Of a DNA stretch of 13,533 nt, positions 1 through 6,735 are shown piece by piece. The stretch lies in NCBI GenBank assembly GCA_947365485.1, contig CANAXK010000026.1:1-13533 (forward strand), read 5' to 3'. The position numbers were made by a program, and so were the translations under genes. This DNA is from an uncultured bacterium (GTDB taxonomy: Bacteria > Cyanobacteriota > Vampirovibrionia > Gastranaerophilales > Gastranaerophilaceae). The notes below the pieces were generated by a model. The model did not search any database. It was not told where the DNA came from and saw only the letters and a list, made by a program, of their open reading frames with translations. Every line of letters begins with the position of its first letter. Positions within the stretch are counted from its first letter, which is position 1.

Positions 1-288
1 GTTTTCTTTTTCATCAAGTGTGATTTCCCAGCTTCCAAGTTCGTCATCTGTTAATCCGTTTGATTTAAGAAATTCGCGTTCAGTATCAAGTATTTCTTTT
101 AAATTTTGTGGAAACGAAGTTAGAAAAACTTTCAATGTACCGCGTGTTGTAGAAGTCATTTCCAAATCTTTGTATGCTTCTTCAGCTAGTACAACCCCTT
201 CGCAATCGAAGTTTGAGAAGAAAATATCTGATACGATTTCTTCAATTTCAGGATTAATAGAAATTTTAAGTTCAAAATAATTATTCAT
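1..288 (-). CDS. prmA: Ribosomal protein L11 methyltransferase, N-terminal part (partial at left edge)
   Basis: The first 96 codons of a gene that leaves the window at base 1; the reading frame is open to the edge. The product starts MNNYFELKISINPEIEEIVS and continues with a segment reading CEGVVLAEE, then a TLKVFLTSFP strand and a WEITLDEKEN end. This alternation matches the N-terminal substrate-recognition domain of PrmA, which presents the L11 protein to a C-terminal SAM-dependent methyltransferase domain; the latter lies outside the window. PrmA trimethylates ribosomal protein uL11 in the cytoplasm. The ATG at 288 is preferred because it gives the usual start just before the first strand. 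It has no Shine-Dalgarno sequence and sits six bases after a perfect -10 box, so the mRNA may be leaderless. The gene diverges from rpmI-rplT. The methyltransferase motifs cannot be checked here, so the call rests on the N-domain pattern alone. Confidence 0.82.
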   Translation of the reverse strand, partial: MNNYFELKISINPEIEEIVSDIFFSNFDCEGVVLAEEAYKDLEMTSTTRGTLKVFLTSFPQNLKEILDTEREFLKSNGLTDDELGSWEITLDEKEN

Positions 289-294
289 AAGCTT

Positions 295-323
295 ATTATA
301 TCTTAAACATTCTTGACTCCCAA
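295..323 (-). promoter_or_regulatory. Predicted prmA promoter giving a leaderless transcript
   Basis: On the minus strand, TTGGGA (323-318), a 17-base spacer and a perfect TATAAT (300-295) are followed by six bases (AAGCTT) and the ATG at 288. Transcription normally begins six to seven bases after the -10 box, which would place +1 on or next to the A of the start codon. No purine-rich Shine-Dalgarno sequence lies between. Confidence 0.6.
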
Positions 324-330
324 ACTTTTT

Positions 331-336
331 TATAAT
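331..336 (+). promoter_or_regulatory. Candidate -10 box for rpmI-rplT
   Basis: A perfect TATAAT on the plus strand in the divergent gap upstream of rpmI. The best -35-like word, TTGACT at 313-318, is only 12 bases away, which is too close for a normal sigma-70 promoter, so the -35 is unclear. Use of this -10 box would give a leader of about 78 bases before the rpmI ATG. Confidence 0.35.
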
Positions 337-420
337 AGTATTCATGCATAAGCCGAAGTATAGTGCTATGGTATGCCTTGCTCGGACTTGATAGTAATAA
401 CCTATATAAGGAGACACAAA

Positions 421-630
421 ATGCCAAAAATGAAAACCCATCGTGCAGCAGCTAAAAGATACAAAGTTACTGGCACCGGTAAAATCACAAGAAGACATGC
501 AGGTATTGGCCACTTGCTTCAACACAAGTCAGAATCAAGAAAACGTAAGATTTTCGGAGATGTAGTGATTTCTGAAACTCACGAAAAATTGATTTCAAAA
601 GAGTTACCTTACAAGAAGTATGCTAGATAG
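421..630 (+). CDS. rpmI: Large ribosomal subunit protein bL35
   Basis: A 69-residue basic protein beginning [20 protein letters not shown], with the family's [11 protein letters not shown] start, the HLLQHKS segment and an LPYKKYAR tail; length matches bL35 of other bacteria. It is a structural protein of the 50S subunit. An in-frame ATG exists at 373, but the start at 421 gives the conserved N-terminus and has a strong AAGGAGA Shine-Dalgarno sequence (408-414) at good spacing. It is the first gene of a two-gene operon: its stop codon overlaps the TAGGAG ribosome-binding site of rplT, so the two are probably translationally coupled. infC, which often precedes rpmI, is not directly upstream. 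Confidence 0.97.
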   Translation: MPKMKTHRAAAKRYKVTGTGKITRRHAGIGHLLQHKSESRKRKIFGDVVISETHEKLISKELPYKKYAR

Positions 631-642
631 GAGTGTTGAACA

Positions 643-993
643 ATGAGAATTAAACGTGGAAATGTATGTCGCAACAGACACAAAAAAATATTAAAGCTTG
701 CTAAAGGTTTTAAAGGCGCTAGAAGCAGAATCTTCAAGGTAGCTAACATTGCTGTTATGAAGGCTCTTAAATATGCTTACAGAGACAGACGCGCTACAAA
801 ACGCAACATGCGCAGACTCTGGATTGTTAGAATTAACGCAGCTGTTAGAGAACAAGGAATGAGCTACTCAAGATTTGTTAACGCTTGCAAAAAAGCTAAC
901 ATTCAGGTTAACAGAAAAATGCTTGCAGACCTTGCAGTTAATGACAAAGAAGCTTTCTCTATCGTTGTAGAAACAGCAAAAGCAGCTTTATAA
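643..993 (+). CDS. rplT: Large ribosomal subunit protein bL20
   Basis: A 116-residue, strongly basic protein, [20 protein letters not shown] at the start, with the family segments [27 protein letters not shown] and the [13 protein letters not shown] region. The length is that of standard bL20 (about 117-119 residues). It binds 23S rRNA early in 50S assembly and, in bacteria where this has been studied, represses translation of its own operon. The gene lies 12 bases after rpmI; its TAGGAG Shine-Dalgarno sequence (628-633) overlaps the rpmI stop. It is followed by a strong terminator, so rpmI-rplT forms a closed bicistronic unit. Confidence 0.97.
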   Translation: MRIKRGNVCRNRHKKILKLAKGFKGARSRIFKVANIAVMKALKYAYRDRRATKRNMRRLWIVRINAAVREQGMSYSRFVNACKKANIQVNRKMLADLAVNDKEAFSIVVETAKAAL

Positions 994-1020
994 TTTAATA
1001 GGTCTTAAAAAAAGAAAAAG

Positions 1021-1051
1021 ACTGCCGTTGATTTAATTAGCGGCAGTTTTT
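1021..1051 (+). terminator. Rho-independent terminator after rplT, probably bidirectional
   Basis: ACTGCCG (1021-1027) pairs with CGGCAGT (1041-1047); the inner bases TTGA/TTAG extend the stem with two G-U pairs around a TTTAA loop. A run of five T follows on the plus strand. The A-rich stretch at 1007-1019 gives an equally good U-tail on the minus strand, so the same hairpin can end the convergent gene at 1081-1494. Confidence 0.9.
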
Positions 1052-1080
1052 CAATAGGTTATTAGATAAAAGGAGTAGAG

Positions 1081-1494
1081 TTACATATCATAGACAAAGT
1101 TTTGTCCGGTCGTGTTTTCAGAAGCTTCCTGTCTCATAGCTTGAGAGGCGAAGAACATCTGTTTTGCATAACTTTGGATTTCGGTGTTGTAAACTCTCTG
1201 GTCAAATATGTTTTCGTATTTTTCCAGATAGTCACCGATTGGATTTACAATGTCCGCAATCAAGCCTGTTGCAGTGTCTGCAACCTGCTGCAACACTCTT
1301 TCTCCAATCCCGAGTTCTGCTATTTTTTCAGACAAAGTAAGAGTCAGAAATCCGTTGCCCTGAATTGCCTCTTCAGCTTTTTCCTGCAAACGCGATTCCA
1401 TCTTCTCCGCTGCAGCTACGTGCTGCTTGGTAGGATCATAGGTCTGGGTTTTATAGGTCTGTAAAAAACGATTTAGGTTAAATGATTCTGCCAT
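1081..1494 (-). CDS. Hypothetical protein, 137 residues, helical
   Basis: I do not recognise this protein. It starts MAESFNLNRFLQTYKTQTYD and is mostly predicted helix, with a charged stretch (KMESRLQEKAEEA), a more hydrophobic middle (TLSEKIAELGIGERVLQQVA) and a glutamine/methionine-rich C-terminal part ending NTTGQNFVYDM. There is no signal peptide, membrane segment or Cys/His metal site, so it is probably cytoplasmic. The ATG at 1494 has an AAGGG Shine-Dalgarno word (1508-1504) nine bases upstream. The gene follows the GNAT-like gene in the same direction after 89 bases, so co-transcription is possible but not shown. It ends against the shared terminator at 1021-1051. The opposite strand is also open for about 120 codons, but that frame has no plausible start signal. 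Confidence 0.7.
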   Translation of the reverse strand: MAESFNLNRFLQTYKTQTYDPTKQHVAAAEKMESRLQEKAEEAIQGNGFLTLTLSEKIAELGIGERVLQQVADTATGLIADIVNPIGDYLEKYENIFDQRVYNTEIQSYAKQMFFASQAMRQEASENTTGQNFVYDM

Positions 1495-1583
1495 ATCCTT
1501 TGTCCCTTATTCTTGTATTAATGTTATCGGCATTTTTTTTTAAAACTTTAGGATTTTAGGATAAAGATTTACAATTTGTTACA

Positions 1584-2576
1584 TTAGTTTACAGCCCCGA
1601 TTCCGTAAAATTGTCCCAGCACAGTGAAAGCACCGCTGCGAGCGGAATCCTTGATTATTCTTGCAGATGTGTTGGTTAAAACTATCTGGGTTTGGACGCA
1701 TTCAAATTTGTTGTCAACAAAGGTTTGTTCGTATTTTTCTGCAAGCTGGGTGTATTTTTTAGTCTTTATGAAGAGGTTGAAATTCTTCTTACGCTTGTGG
1801 ATTTGCGCGCTTGCAAAACTTATCACAGTGTTGATGTCGATTTCTACCCAGGAAGACTGGATGATGTCGACAATGTAGTTCTCGTTGTCGCTTGTCTGGA
1901 TTGAGATGTAGCCTGTGATGTTCTTTGATTTAGGGTCTTCAATTACAAATTTGTACTCGCTAAAATACGAAAGCCCCTTGAATACAGTCTCTTTAAACTC
2001 TTTCGGGTCGCGCCCTAAAAGCAGTCTGAAATGCGGGAGCAAAGACTCGTTGTAGAGATTTGCAACAACTTGCGAGTCTGCGTTTCTAAACGGGCGGAAT
2101 GACTTTCGGTTATACTCTTGAGACTGGACAGGTTTGACTTTCCAGAGTTTTTCGTAAGAAAGCTGGCTGAATCCGCAGCGTGAGACAAAGAGTTTGATAA
2201 GCTCCGGGAGGTAGTCGTCAACCCGAACAATAAAAGATGTCACGCCTTTTGCTTTGTATTTTGAGACAACGTACTGGATAAGCTCCCCGCCTGCTTCGTA
2301 GCAGTTTTGTTCAAAAAGCAGTTTTTGGATTTCCATTTTCTTTTGCGGGCATCTTGACGGCGCAACTGTTATAAGCCCTTTTACATCTTTTTTGTCTTTG
2401 AGAATATAGGATTCCGGCAAAAACTTGAATCTGAGCGGGATAAGGTGGTGCAGGGCAATAAGCGGATTGAACATAATGTGGTTTATATATGTGTCATTCG
2501 CGCTGTTGTTCAGAAATGATATCATCTCCTGAGTATTGTTTTTGTCAAAATAATAAAGCTTTCTTATCTTACTCAT
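1584..2576 (-). CDS. Probable tandem GNAT-fold acyltransferase, substrate unknown
   Basis: A 330-residue soluble protein that appears to hold two GNAT-like units. In the first (about 1-148), strand KGLITVAPSR (67-75) is followed by a helix around EAGGELIQYVVSKYKAKGV (94-112), strand TSFIVRV (113-119), a helix, and the typical closing pattern CGF..LSYEKLWKV (134-147). The second (about 158-302) opens with SFRPFRNADSQVVANLYNES and has a NITGYISIQTS strand (219-229) and a FIKTKKYTQLAEKYEQTF segment (269-286) before FECVQTQIVLT. The canonical R/QxxGxG/A acetyl-CoA loop is degenerate in both, so catalytic activity is uncertain. This reading is from pattern only; no substrate can be named. It diverges from the M16 peptidase gene. 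The ATG at 2576 has no Shine-Dalgarno sequence and lies six bases after an extended -10 box. Confidence 0.6.
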   Translation of the reverse strand: MSKIRKLYYFDKNNTQEMISFLNNSANDTYINHIMFNPLIALHHLIPLRFKFLPESYILKDKKDVKGLITVAPSRCPQKKMEIQKLLFEQNCYEAGGELIQYVVSKYKAKGVTSFIVRVDDYLPELIKLFVSRCGFSQLSYEKLWKVKPVQSQEYNRKSFRPFRNADSQVVANLYNESLLPHFRLLLGRDPKEFKETVFKGLSYFSEYKFVIEDPKSKNITGYISIQTSDNENYIVDIIQSSWVEIDINTVISFASAQIHKRKKNFNLFIKTKKYTQLAEKYEQTFVDNKFECVQTQIVLTNTSARIIKDSARSGAFTVLGQFYGIGAVN

Positions 2577-2582
2577 AAGAAA

Positions 2583-2591
2583 ATTATATCA
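2583..2591 (-). promoter_or_regulatory. Extended -10 promoter of the GNAT-like gene, predicted leaderless
   Basis: Read on the minus strand, TGATATAAT (2591-2583) is a perfect extended -10 element (TG, one base, TATAAT). Six bases (TTTCTT) separate it from the ATG at 2576, placing the expected start of transcription at the start codon. A TTGTAC word lies 20 bases upstream of the -10, too far for a standard -35; an extended -10 does not require one. Confidence 0.55.
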
Positions 2592-2688
2592 CAATCAGAG
2601 ACTGTTCAGTACAAATCCCACACCTTAACTACTGGAAAATCTTTCCGAAATATATTATTATTAGGAAAACTGGTGAGGATAATATATT

Positions 2689-5265
2689 ATGAAGAGTTTA
2701 AAAAATTTTTTGGTCGTTCTTGTTATGCTTGTTTGCACCGCTGCTTTTGCAGCAGATTATACGGTGCAGAAACTTCCGAACGGCCAAACGGTTGTTGTGT
2801 ACGAGATAAAAAATAACCCTATTGTGACAATCGATACCTGGATAAAAACCGGCTCTGTCAACGAGACCGACACTAATAATGGCGTGGCGCACTTTTTGGA
2901 ACACCTCTTCTTTAAAGGCACAAAGGCACATCCTGTTGGCGATATGGACAGGATTCTGGAATCCAAAGGTGCAATTGTGAACGCCGCAACGAGCAAGGAT
3001 TTCACGCACTACTATATAACAATTCCTTCCGAATACTTTGATACAGCTATGGAACTGCATTCTGATATGCTTCTTCACCCGCAGATTCCGCGCAAAGAAT
3101 TGGAAAAAGAACGTAAAGTCGTGCTTGAAGAGATTGCAAAAGACGGCAACACACCGGCAAAAAAGGTTTATGACAACCTTAATGATATGATGTACACAAC
3201 CCACCCCTACAAACGCAAGGTTATTGGCTCTGCGGATATTATCGGAACAATAAGACGCGAGGAGATTCTCGACTATTTTAATAACTACTACGCACCTTCT
3301 AACATGGTAACCCTTGTTGTGGGCGATGTTGATACTGCGAAAGCTGTTTCTAAGATTCAGGCCTGTTTTAATCAGGAATACAAAAAGCCGGTTAAGAAGA
3401 ATTTCAGAAGAGAAAACCCGCTTCAAAACCAGAAACGCAAAATCGAATACACCGACACCCAGTCAGGCTACATGATGATTGGGTTTAGAGGTGTAAGCAT
3501 TTGCGACAAAGATACTTACGCGCTCGATGTTCTTGCAGAAGTTCTCGGTGGCGGAAAATCATCTAAACTCTTTAGAGATATCAAGGAACAAAAGGGTCTC
3601 GCTTATTCAATTTCAGCCTCTAATGGAAGCTTCCGTGATGACGGGATTTTCTACATAAGCGCAAACTTCACCCCTACAAGCCTGGACAAACTCGAAAAAG
3701 CGATTTTTGAAGAAATATGCTATATCCAAAAATACGGGGTAACAGACGAGGAGCTTGAAAGAGCAAAGAAAATGATTGTTCAGGATACTTATTATTCCAG
3801 AGAATCAACCTCCAATATCTCGTCAGAGCTCGGGTATATTATGGCGCTTACAAACAGCTCTGAAATTTATAACACCTATGTTGATAATATCAAACGCGTG
3901 ACAGCAGAGGAAGTCAGGGCTGCTGCGCAGAGATACCTCGGTGTGAACAGAAGCGCGGTCTCAATTGTGCTTCCAAAATCAATGGAAAAAATGGAAACAA
4001 AAGCAGAGGTAAAACACAGCGCACAAAAGGTTTCTGAATACAACGGGACGGTAAAATACGCGATTGATAACGGTACAACGCTACTGATTAACGAAAACAA
4101 AAACAACGACATAATTGCGATGAGCATAATCGCGCGCGGCGGCGAATTTTTAGAACGCGTTGCGGGTGAAGGCACTTTGATGGCAGGCACAATGCTTAAG
4201 GGCACTAAAAAATATTCTGCGCAGGAGTTAGCCCAGATTCTGGATGAGAACGGGATACAGATTCAGCCTTCTTGCGGCGAAGATTATTTTGTAATCAATG
4301 TCCAGACAACGACCGCTCAAATCGACAAAACACTGGATATTATTGATGAAATCGTTAACAACGCGGTCTTTGATGACTACGAGTTGGAGAAAAAACGCTC
4401 TGAAATCTTGAGCAAGATTAAACAGAGCCGGGATGTGCCGATGAATATTGCGCTTGAGAACTTCAAGACAGCTATCTTTGAAAACAGTGTTTACTCTCAC
4501 TCAAACAAGATTATTGAAAAATCATTGCCGCAGGTTCAAAGAGAGGATGTCGTTAGCTACTACAACAAAGCTCTTGATTCAAAGAATGTGGTTGTCTCAA
4601 TCACAGGTAACGTCGACCCTGACAAGATGATTAGCGCGTTTGGCTCTATTTTGAACAACACGCCAAATCCGAAGTTTGATTACTCAAAATACCGCGTCAC
4701 CAAACTTAACGCTCCGAAGACTATTTCGCAGCCTGTAAAGGATTTGCAGACTTCTTGGGTGTTTATGGGATGGCAGGCTTCCGGCGTTTCTAACCACAAG
4801 GATTTTGTGACGCTCAAAGTTATTAACACAATCCTTGGCTCCGGCTTAAGCTCAAGGCTTTATAAGAACCTTAGAGAGCAGGACGGGCTTGCATACCAGC
4901 TTGGTTCGAGCTATTCTCCTAAGATGCTCGGCGGGATATTTATGACTTACATCGGAACAAATCCGGATACTCTGGATTATTCCAAGAAGAAGATTATGAA
5001 GGAAATCGAGCGTTTGAAAATGGAGTTCGTATCAGACAGCGAGCTTCAGGACGCAAAAGACAGACTCAAAGGCGGGTTTGTAATCGCGATGGAGACAAAC
5101 TCTGAAAAGGCTTCAAATATCGGGCTTTTTGAAACGACCGGATTTGGCTATGACTTTTTGGACAAGTACACCAAAATGGTTGATGAAGTGACTGCTTCGG
5201 ATATTATAAGGGTTGCAAACAAGTACTTTAACGCTAATCTTGTTCAGTCGCAGGTTGTGAAATAG
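2689..5265 (+). CDS. Exported M16 (insulinase-type) zinc metallopeptidase, fused two-half form
   Basis: An 858-residue protein with a signal peptide (basic MKSLKN, hydrophobic LVVLVMLVCTAAFA, cleavage likely after AFA at 21), so it probably acts in the periplasm or envelope. The first half carries the inverted zinc motif HFLEH (68-72) and a third zinc ligand Glu 76 residues later in ERKVVLEEI (E148), as in the family. The first M16 C-type domain spans about 190-400 (LGGGKSSKLFRDIKEQKGLAYS). The second half (about 450-858) lacks HxxEH but has LGSGLSSRLYKNLREQDGLAY, giving the R729/Y736 pair used for substrate binding. Active and inactive halves, separate subunits in many bacteria, are thus joined in one chain. 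Translation starts at ATG 2689 after GGTGAGG (2672-2678). The substrate is unknown. The LVC near residue 16 is not a lipobox. Confidence 0.93.
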   Translation: MKSLKNFLVVLVMLVCTAAFAADYTVQKLPNGQTVVVYEIKNNPIVTIDTWIKTGSVNETDTNNGVAHFLEHLFFKGTKAHPVGDMDRILESKGAIVNAATSKDFTHYYITIPSEYFDTAMELHSDMLLHPQIPRKELEKERKVVLEEIAKDGNTPAKKVYDNLNDMMYTTHPYKRKVIGSADIIGTIRREEILDYFNNYYAPSNMVTLVVGDVDTAKAVSKIQACFNQEYKKPVKKNFRRENPLQNQKRKIEYTDTQSGYMMIGFRGVSICDKDTYALDVLAEVLGGGKSSKLFRDIKEQKGLAYSISASNGSFRDDGIFYISANFTPTSLDKLEKAIFEEICYIQKYGVTDEELERAKKMIVQDTYYSRESTSNISSELGYIMALTNSSEIYNTYVDNIKRVTAEEVRAAAQRYLGVNRSAVSIVLPKSMEKMETKAEVKHSAQKVSEYNGTVKYAIDNGTTLLINENKNNDIIAMSIIARGGEFLERVAGEGTLMAGTMLKGTKKYSAQELAQILDENGIQIQPSCGEDYFVINVQTTTAQIDKTLDIIDEIVNNAVFDDYELEKKRSEILSKIKQSRDVPMNIALENFKTAIFENSVYSHSNKIIEKSLPQVQREDVVSYYNKALDSKNVVVSITGNVDPDKMISAFGSILNNTPNPKFDYSKYRVTKLNAPKTISQPVKDLQTSWVFMGWQASGVSNHKDFVTLKVINTILGSGLSSRLYKNLREQDGLAYQLGSSYSPKMLGGIFMTYIGTNPDTLDYSKKKIMKEIERLKMEFVSDSELQDAKDRLKGGFVIAMETNSEKASNIGLFETTGFGYDFLDKYTKMVDEVTASDIIRVANKYFNANLVQSQVVK

Positions 5266-5345
5266 TGTTTGCCACGCTCCGCAGGGAGAGAATGCAGCCG
5301 TTAGCGAGACTGTGGCGAGCGTTACGGATGCGGGTGAAGGTTTGG
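5266..5345. repeat. GC-rich intergenic segment with several inverted repeats
   Basis: Between the M16 gene and the surE promoter lies a stretch richer in G and C than the flanking genes. It holds mutually exclusive inverted repeats: GCCAC (5271-5275) with GTGGC (5312-5316), ACGCTC (5274-5279) with GAGCGT (5317-5322), CCGCA (5279-5283) with TGCGG (5329-5333), and a small CTCC-GCAG-GGAG hairpin (5277-5288). No T-run follows, so it is not a normal intrinsic terminator. It may be a degenerate dispersed repeat; this is inference from composition and structure. Confidence 0.35.
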
Positions 5346-5346
5346 C

Positions 5347-5375
5347 TTTTCAATCCGGCAAAAAGCTGCTATAAT
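5347..5375 (+). promoter_or_regulatory. Predicted surE promoter with extended -10
   Basis: TTTTCA (5347-5352, four of six matches to TTGACA), a 17-base spacer and TATAAT (5370-5375) preceded by TGC, forming an extended -10 element. The expected start near 5382 leaves a short leader containing the surE Shine-Dalgarno sequence AGAGGA (5393-5398). Confidence 0.6.
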
Positions 5376-5405
5376 GAAGTGTAAATTTTAGAAGAGGACT
5401 TTTTG

Positions 5406-6197
5406 ATGAAAATTCTTATTTCCAATGACGACGGGATTCTGTCCAACGGTATCCGCGCGCTTATTGAAGCTCTGGCACCGTGCCATGACGTCTATGTAGT
5501 TGCGCCGGATAGAGAAAGAAGCGCAGCAGGACATTCGCTAACGCTTCATACCCCGCTAAGAGTGGAAGAAGTCGACCCGAAATACGGCGCAAAACGCTGC
5601 TGGATGACAACCGGTACCCCGGGTGACTGCGTAAAACTAGCGATAAACGCAATTCTATCAGAAGAGGAAAAACCTGACCTTGTCATCACAGGTATTAATC
5701 ACGGGCCAAACCTCGGCGCTGATATACTTTATTCCGGTACAGTAAGCTGCGCAATGGAGGGTGCAATGATGGGGTATCCGAGTATCGCGACTTCGCTTGC
5801 AAGCATGAGAAACGAGTACGAGGATTTTCATTTTACAGCAGCTTTTATTGCAGAGCTGTTGAACAAGCTTGACACGTATAAGATTCCGCCAAGAACGATT
5901 CTGAACATCAATGTTCCCGGGTTGGAAAAAGAAGACATTGCAGGGATTGCAATAACCGAGCTTGGAAGCAGAATGTTTACCGACGCTTACGAAAAAAGAA
6001 TCGACCCGCGCGGCAAGGTTTATTACTGGATGGCAGGCGAGCTTATTAACGAGCCTGACAATGCCTCAACAGACATTGCTGCTGTAAGGAATAACAAGAT
6101 TTCCATAACCCCTGTGACTTATGAGATGACACGGGTTAATATTATGAAAGACCTTAGTGACTCGCTCTGCAACGAAAATGTTTGTGAGTGGTTTTAA
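5406..6197 (+). CDS. surE: 5'/3'-nucleotidase SurE (survival protein)
   Basis: A 263-residue protein starting MKILISNDDGILSNGIRAL. The ISNDDG motif supplies the metal-binding Asp pair (D8, D9); the RSAAGHSLTL segment contains the conserved Ser (S39), and GINHGPNLGADILYSGTVSC (96-115) contains the metal-ligand Asn (N98) and the SGT phosphate loop, followed by AMEGAMMGYPSIATS. Length and motif order are those of SurE, a cytoplasmic divalent-metal nucleoside monophosphate phosphatase linked to stationary-phase survival. A TTG lies immediately upstream at 5403, but the ATG at 5406 gives the conserved N-terminus and sits seven bases after AGAGGA. The gene has its own extended -10 promoter and appears monocistronic. 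No pcm gene, its partner in E. coli, is present here. Confidence 0.97.
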   Translation: MKILISNDDGILSNGIRALIEALAPCHDVYVVAPDRERSAAGHSLTLHTPLRVEEVDPKYGAKRCWMTTGTPGDCVKLAINAILSEEEKPDLVITGINHGPNLGADILYSGTVSCAMEGAMMGYPSIATSLASMRNEYEDFHFTAAFIAELLNKLDTYKIPPRTILNINVPGLEKEDIAGIAITELGSRMFTDAYEKRIDPRGKVYYWMAGELINEPDNASTDIAAVRNNKISITPVTYEMTRVNIMKDLSDSLCNENVCEWF

Positions 6198-6204
6198 CAT
6201 AATT

Positions 6205-6237
6205 CCCTCGCCCTACGGGAGAGGGTTAGGGTGAGGG
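6205..6237. repeat. REP-like palindromic element after surE
   Basis: CCCTCGCCC (6205-6213) pairs with GGGTGAGGG (6229-6237) in a nine-base stem with one G-U pair. The interior (TACGGGAGAGGGTTA) can also pair with the left arm (CCCT with AGGG). The word family CCCTCxCCCTAxxCCCTCTCCC is that of widespread intergenic REP-type palindromes. It begins seven bases after the surE stop. No T-run follows, so any role in ending surE transcription or protecting the mRNA 3' end is inference. Confidence 0.55.
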
Positions 6238-6261
6238 GGCGAATCAATTGTACTAGTCCTA

Positions 6262-6498
6262 ATGTCTTATATATACTTTGCTAAAATTACACCAACCGAT
6301 GATTTACCGTTTTGGTTTCAGTGTAACTATATAGTTATGAACATAAAAAGTTTTTTCAAACTAGTGAATAGAAAAATAAATAAGTATGACAAAGCAGCAA
6401 CAAATCCGTTTGAAGCAATACCTCTGTCAATTACACTCGTATGGGTGGAAGAAGACAATGAGGAAAAAGAAGATTGCAAACGCTACGATTTGAACTAA
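6262..6498 (+). CDS. Possible small protein, 78 residues, unknown function
   Basis: I do not recognise this product. From ATG 6262 it reads MSYIYFAKITPTDDLPFWFQ, then a basic middle (KSFFKLVNRKINKYDKAATN), a hydrophobic strand (IPLSITLVWV) and an acidic tail (EEDNEEKEDCKRYDLN). No Shine-Dalgarno sequence precedes 6262; an internal ATG at 6337 would give a 53-residue form, so the start is unsettled. In favour of a real gene, two hairpins and a canonical T-run terminator begin right after its stop codon, and the downstream gene is convergent, so the terminator must serve transcription from this side (possibly read-through from surE). Against it are the lack of a ribosome-binding site and of any recognisable family. 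A perfect 14-base palindrome (6324-6337) lies inside it. Confidence 0.4.
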   Translation: MSYIYFAKITPTDDLPFWFQCNYIVMNIKSFFKLVNRKINKYDKAATNPFEAIPLSITLVWVEEDNEEKEDCKRYDLN

Positions 6499-6526
6499 GC
6501 TATATTGCTTGCAGGCTTCTGCAACT

Positions 6527-6553
6527 AGCCTTTCCTAAAAGGAAGGGCTTTTT
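6527..6553 (+). terminator. Rho-independent terminator with preceding hairpin
   Basis: AGCCTTTCCT (6527-6536) pairs with AGGAAGGGCT (6540-6549) in a ten-base stem with one G-U pair and an AAA loop, followed by a T-run (6549-6553). A second perfect hairpin, TTGCAG-GCTT-CTGCAA (6509-6524), lies just upstream. The T-run is on the plus side only, and the last bases overlap the stop codon of the convergent minus-strand gene. Confidence 0.88.
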
Positions 6554-6716
6554 AAATATTTTCCTCTGTTTTAGAAGCTTTTCTTACTTGCAAAACCTTG
6601 TCTTTTATGTCAATTTCAACCTCATCAACTTCTGGATTTATATCCAGTAGTTGAAGAAACGCTTTTTGTATCAGTAACGCCCAGGCGTTGCCACTTTTGT
6701 ATAATTTCTTTTTCAT
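6552..6716 (-). CDS. AbrB/MazE/SpoVT-family small DNA-binding protein
   Basis: A 54-residue protein reading MKKKLYKSGNAWALLIQKAF and then LQLLDINPEVDEVEIDIKDK before VLQVRKASKTEENI. The KSGNxWAL.I.K..L.LL.I.P..D.VEI....L.VRK pattern is the swapped-hairpin AbrB/MazE fold, used by antitoxins and small transcription regulators that bind DNA as dimers. The frame starts at ATG 6716 after the purine-rich AAGGGTGAG, a plausible ribosome-binding site. No toxin gene follows in the same direction: the next minus-strand bases hold the plus-strand terminator. The gene is therefore either an orphan antitoxin or a stand-alone regulator. Direct and inverted repeats upstream (6736-6772) could be its own operator. 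The match is by pattern; the family is short and variable, so the fold call is firmer than the function. Confidence 0.72.
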   Translation of the reverse strand: MKKKLYKSGNAWALLIQKAFLQLLDINPEVDEVEIDIKDKVLQVRKASKTEENI

Positions 6717-6735
6717 GTCTCACCCTTACCTTTAC

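Noticed and set aside
20..280. Plus-strand open frame of 86 codons at the left edge
   Set aside because: It is antisense to the prmA frame, which gives a recognisable PrmA N-terminal domain with a promoter; the plus-strand product is serine-rich and featureless.
313..336. TTGACT plus TATAAT as a full rpmI promoter
   Set aside because: The spacer is only 12 bases; only the -10 box was kept, at low confidence.
1102..1464. Plus-strand open frame of 120 codons opposite the 137-residue gene
   Set aside because: It has no ribosome-binding site, starts just past the rplT terminator and its product is rich in Cys, Phe and Arg in the way typical of antisense frames.
2730..2745. Possible lipobox (LVC) in the M16 signal peptide
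   Set aside because: The residue before Cys is Val, which signal peptidase II does not normally accept, and a good AFA signal peptidase I site follows.
2698..3426. Long minus-strand open frame (242 codons) inside the M16 gene
   Set aside because: It lies wholly antisense to the conserved catalytic half of the peptidase and its product has antisense-like composition with no domain.
5292..5384. Short ORF from ATG 5292 in the M16-surE spacer
   Set aside because: Thirty codons, no ribosome-binding site, it runs through the surE promoter and its Arg-rich product fits a GC-rich repeat rather than a gene.
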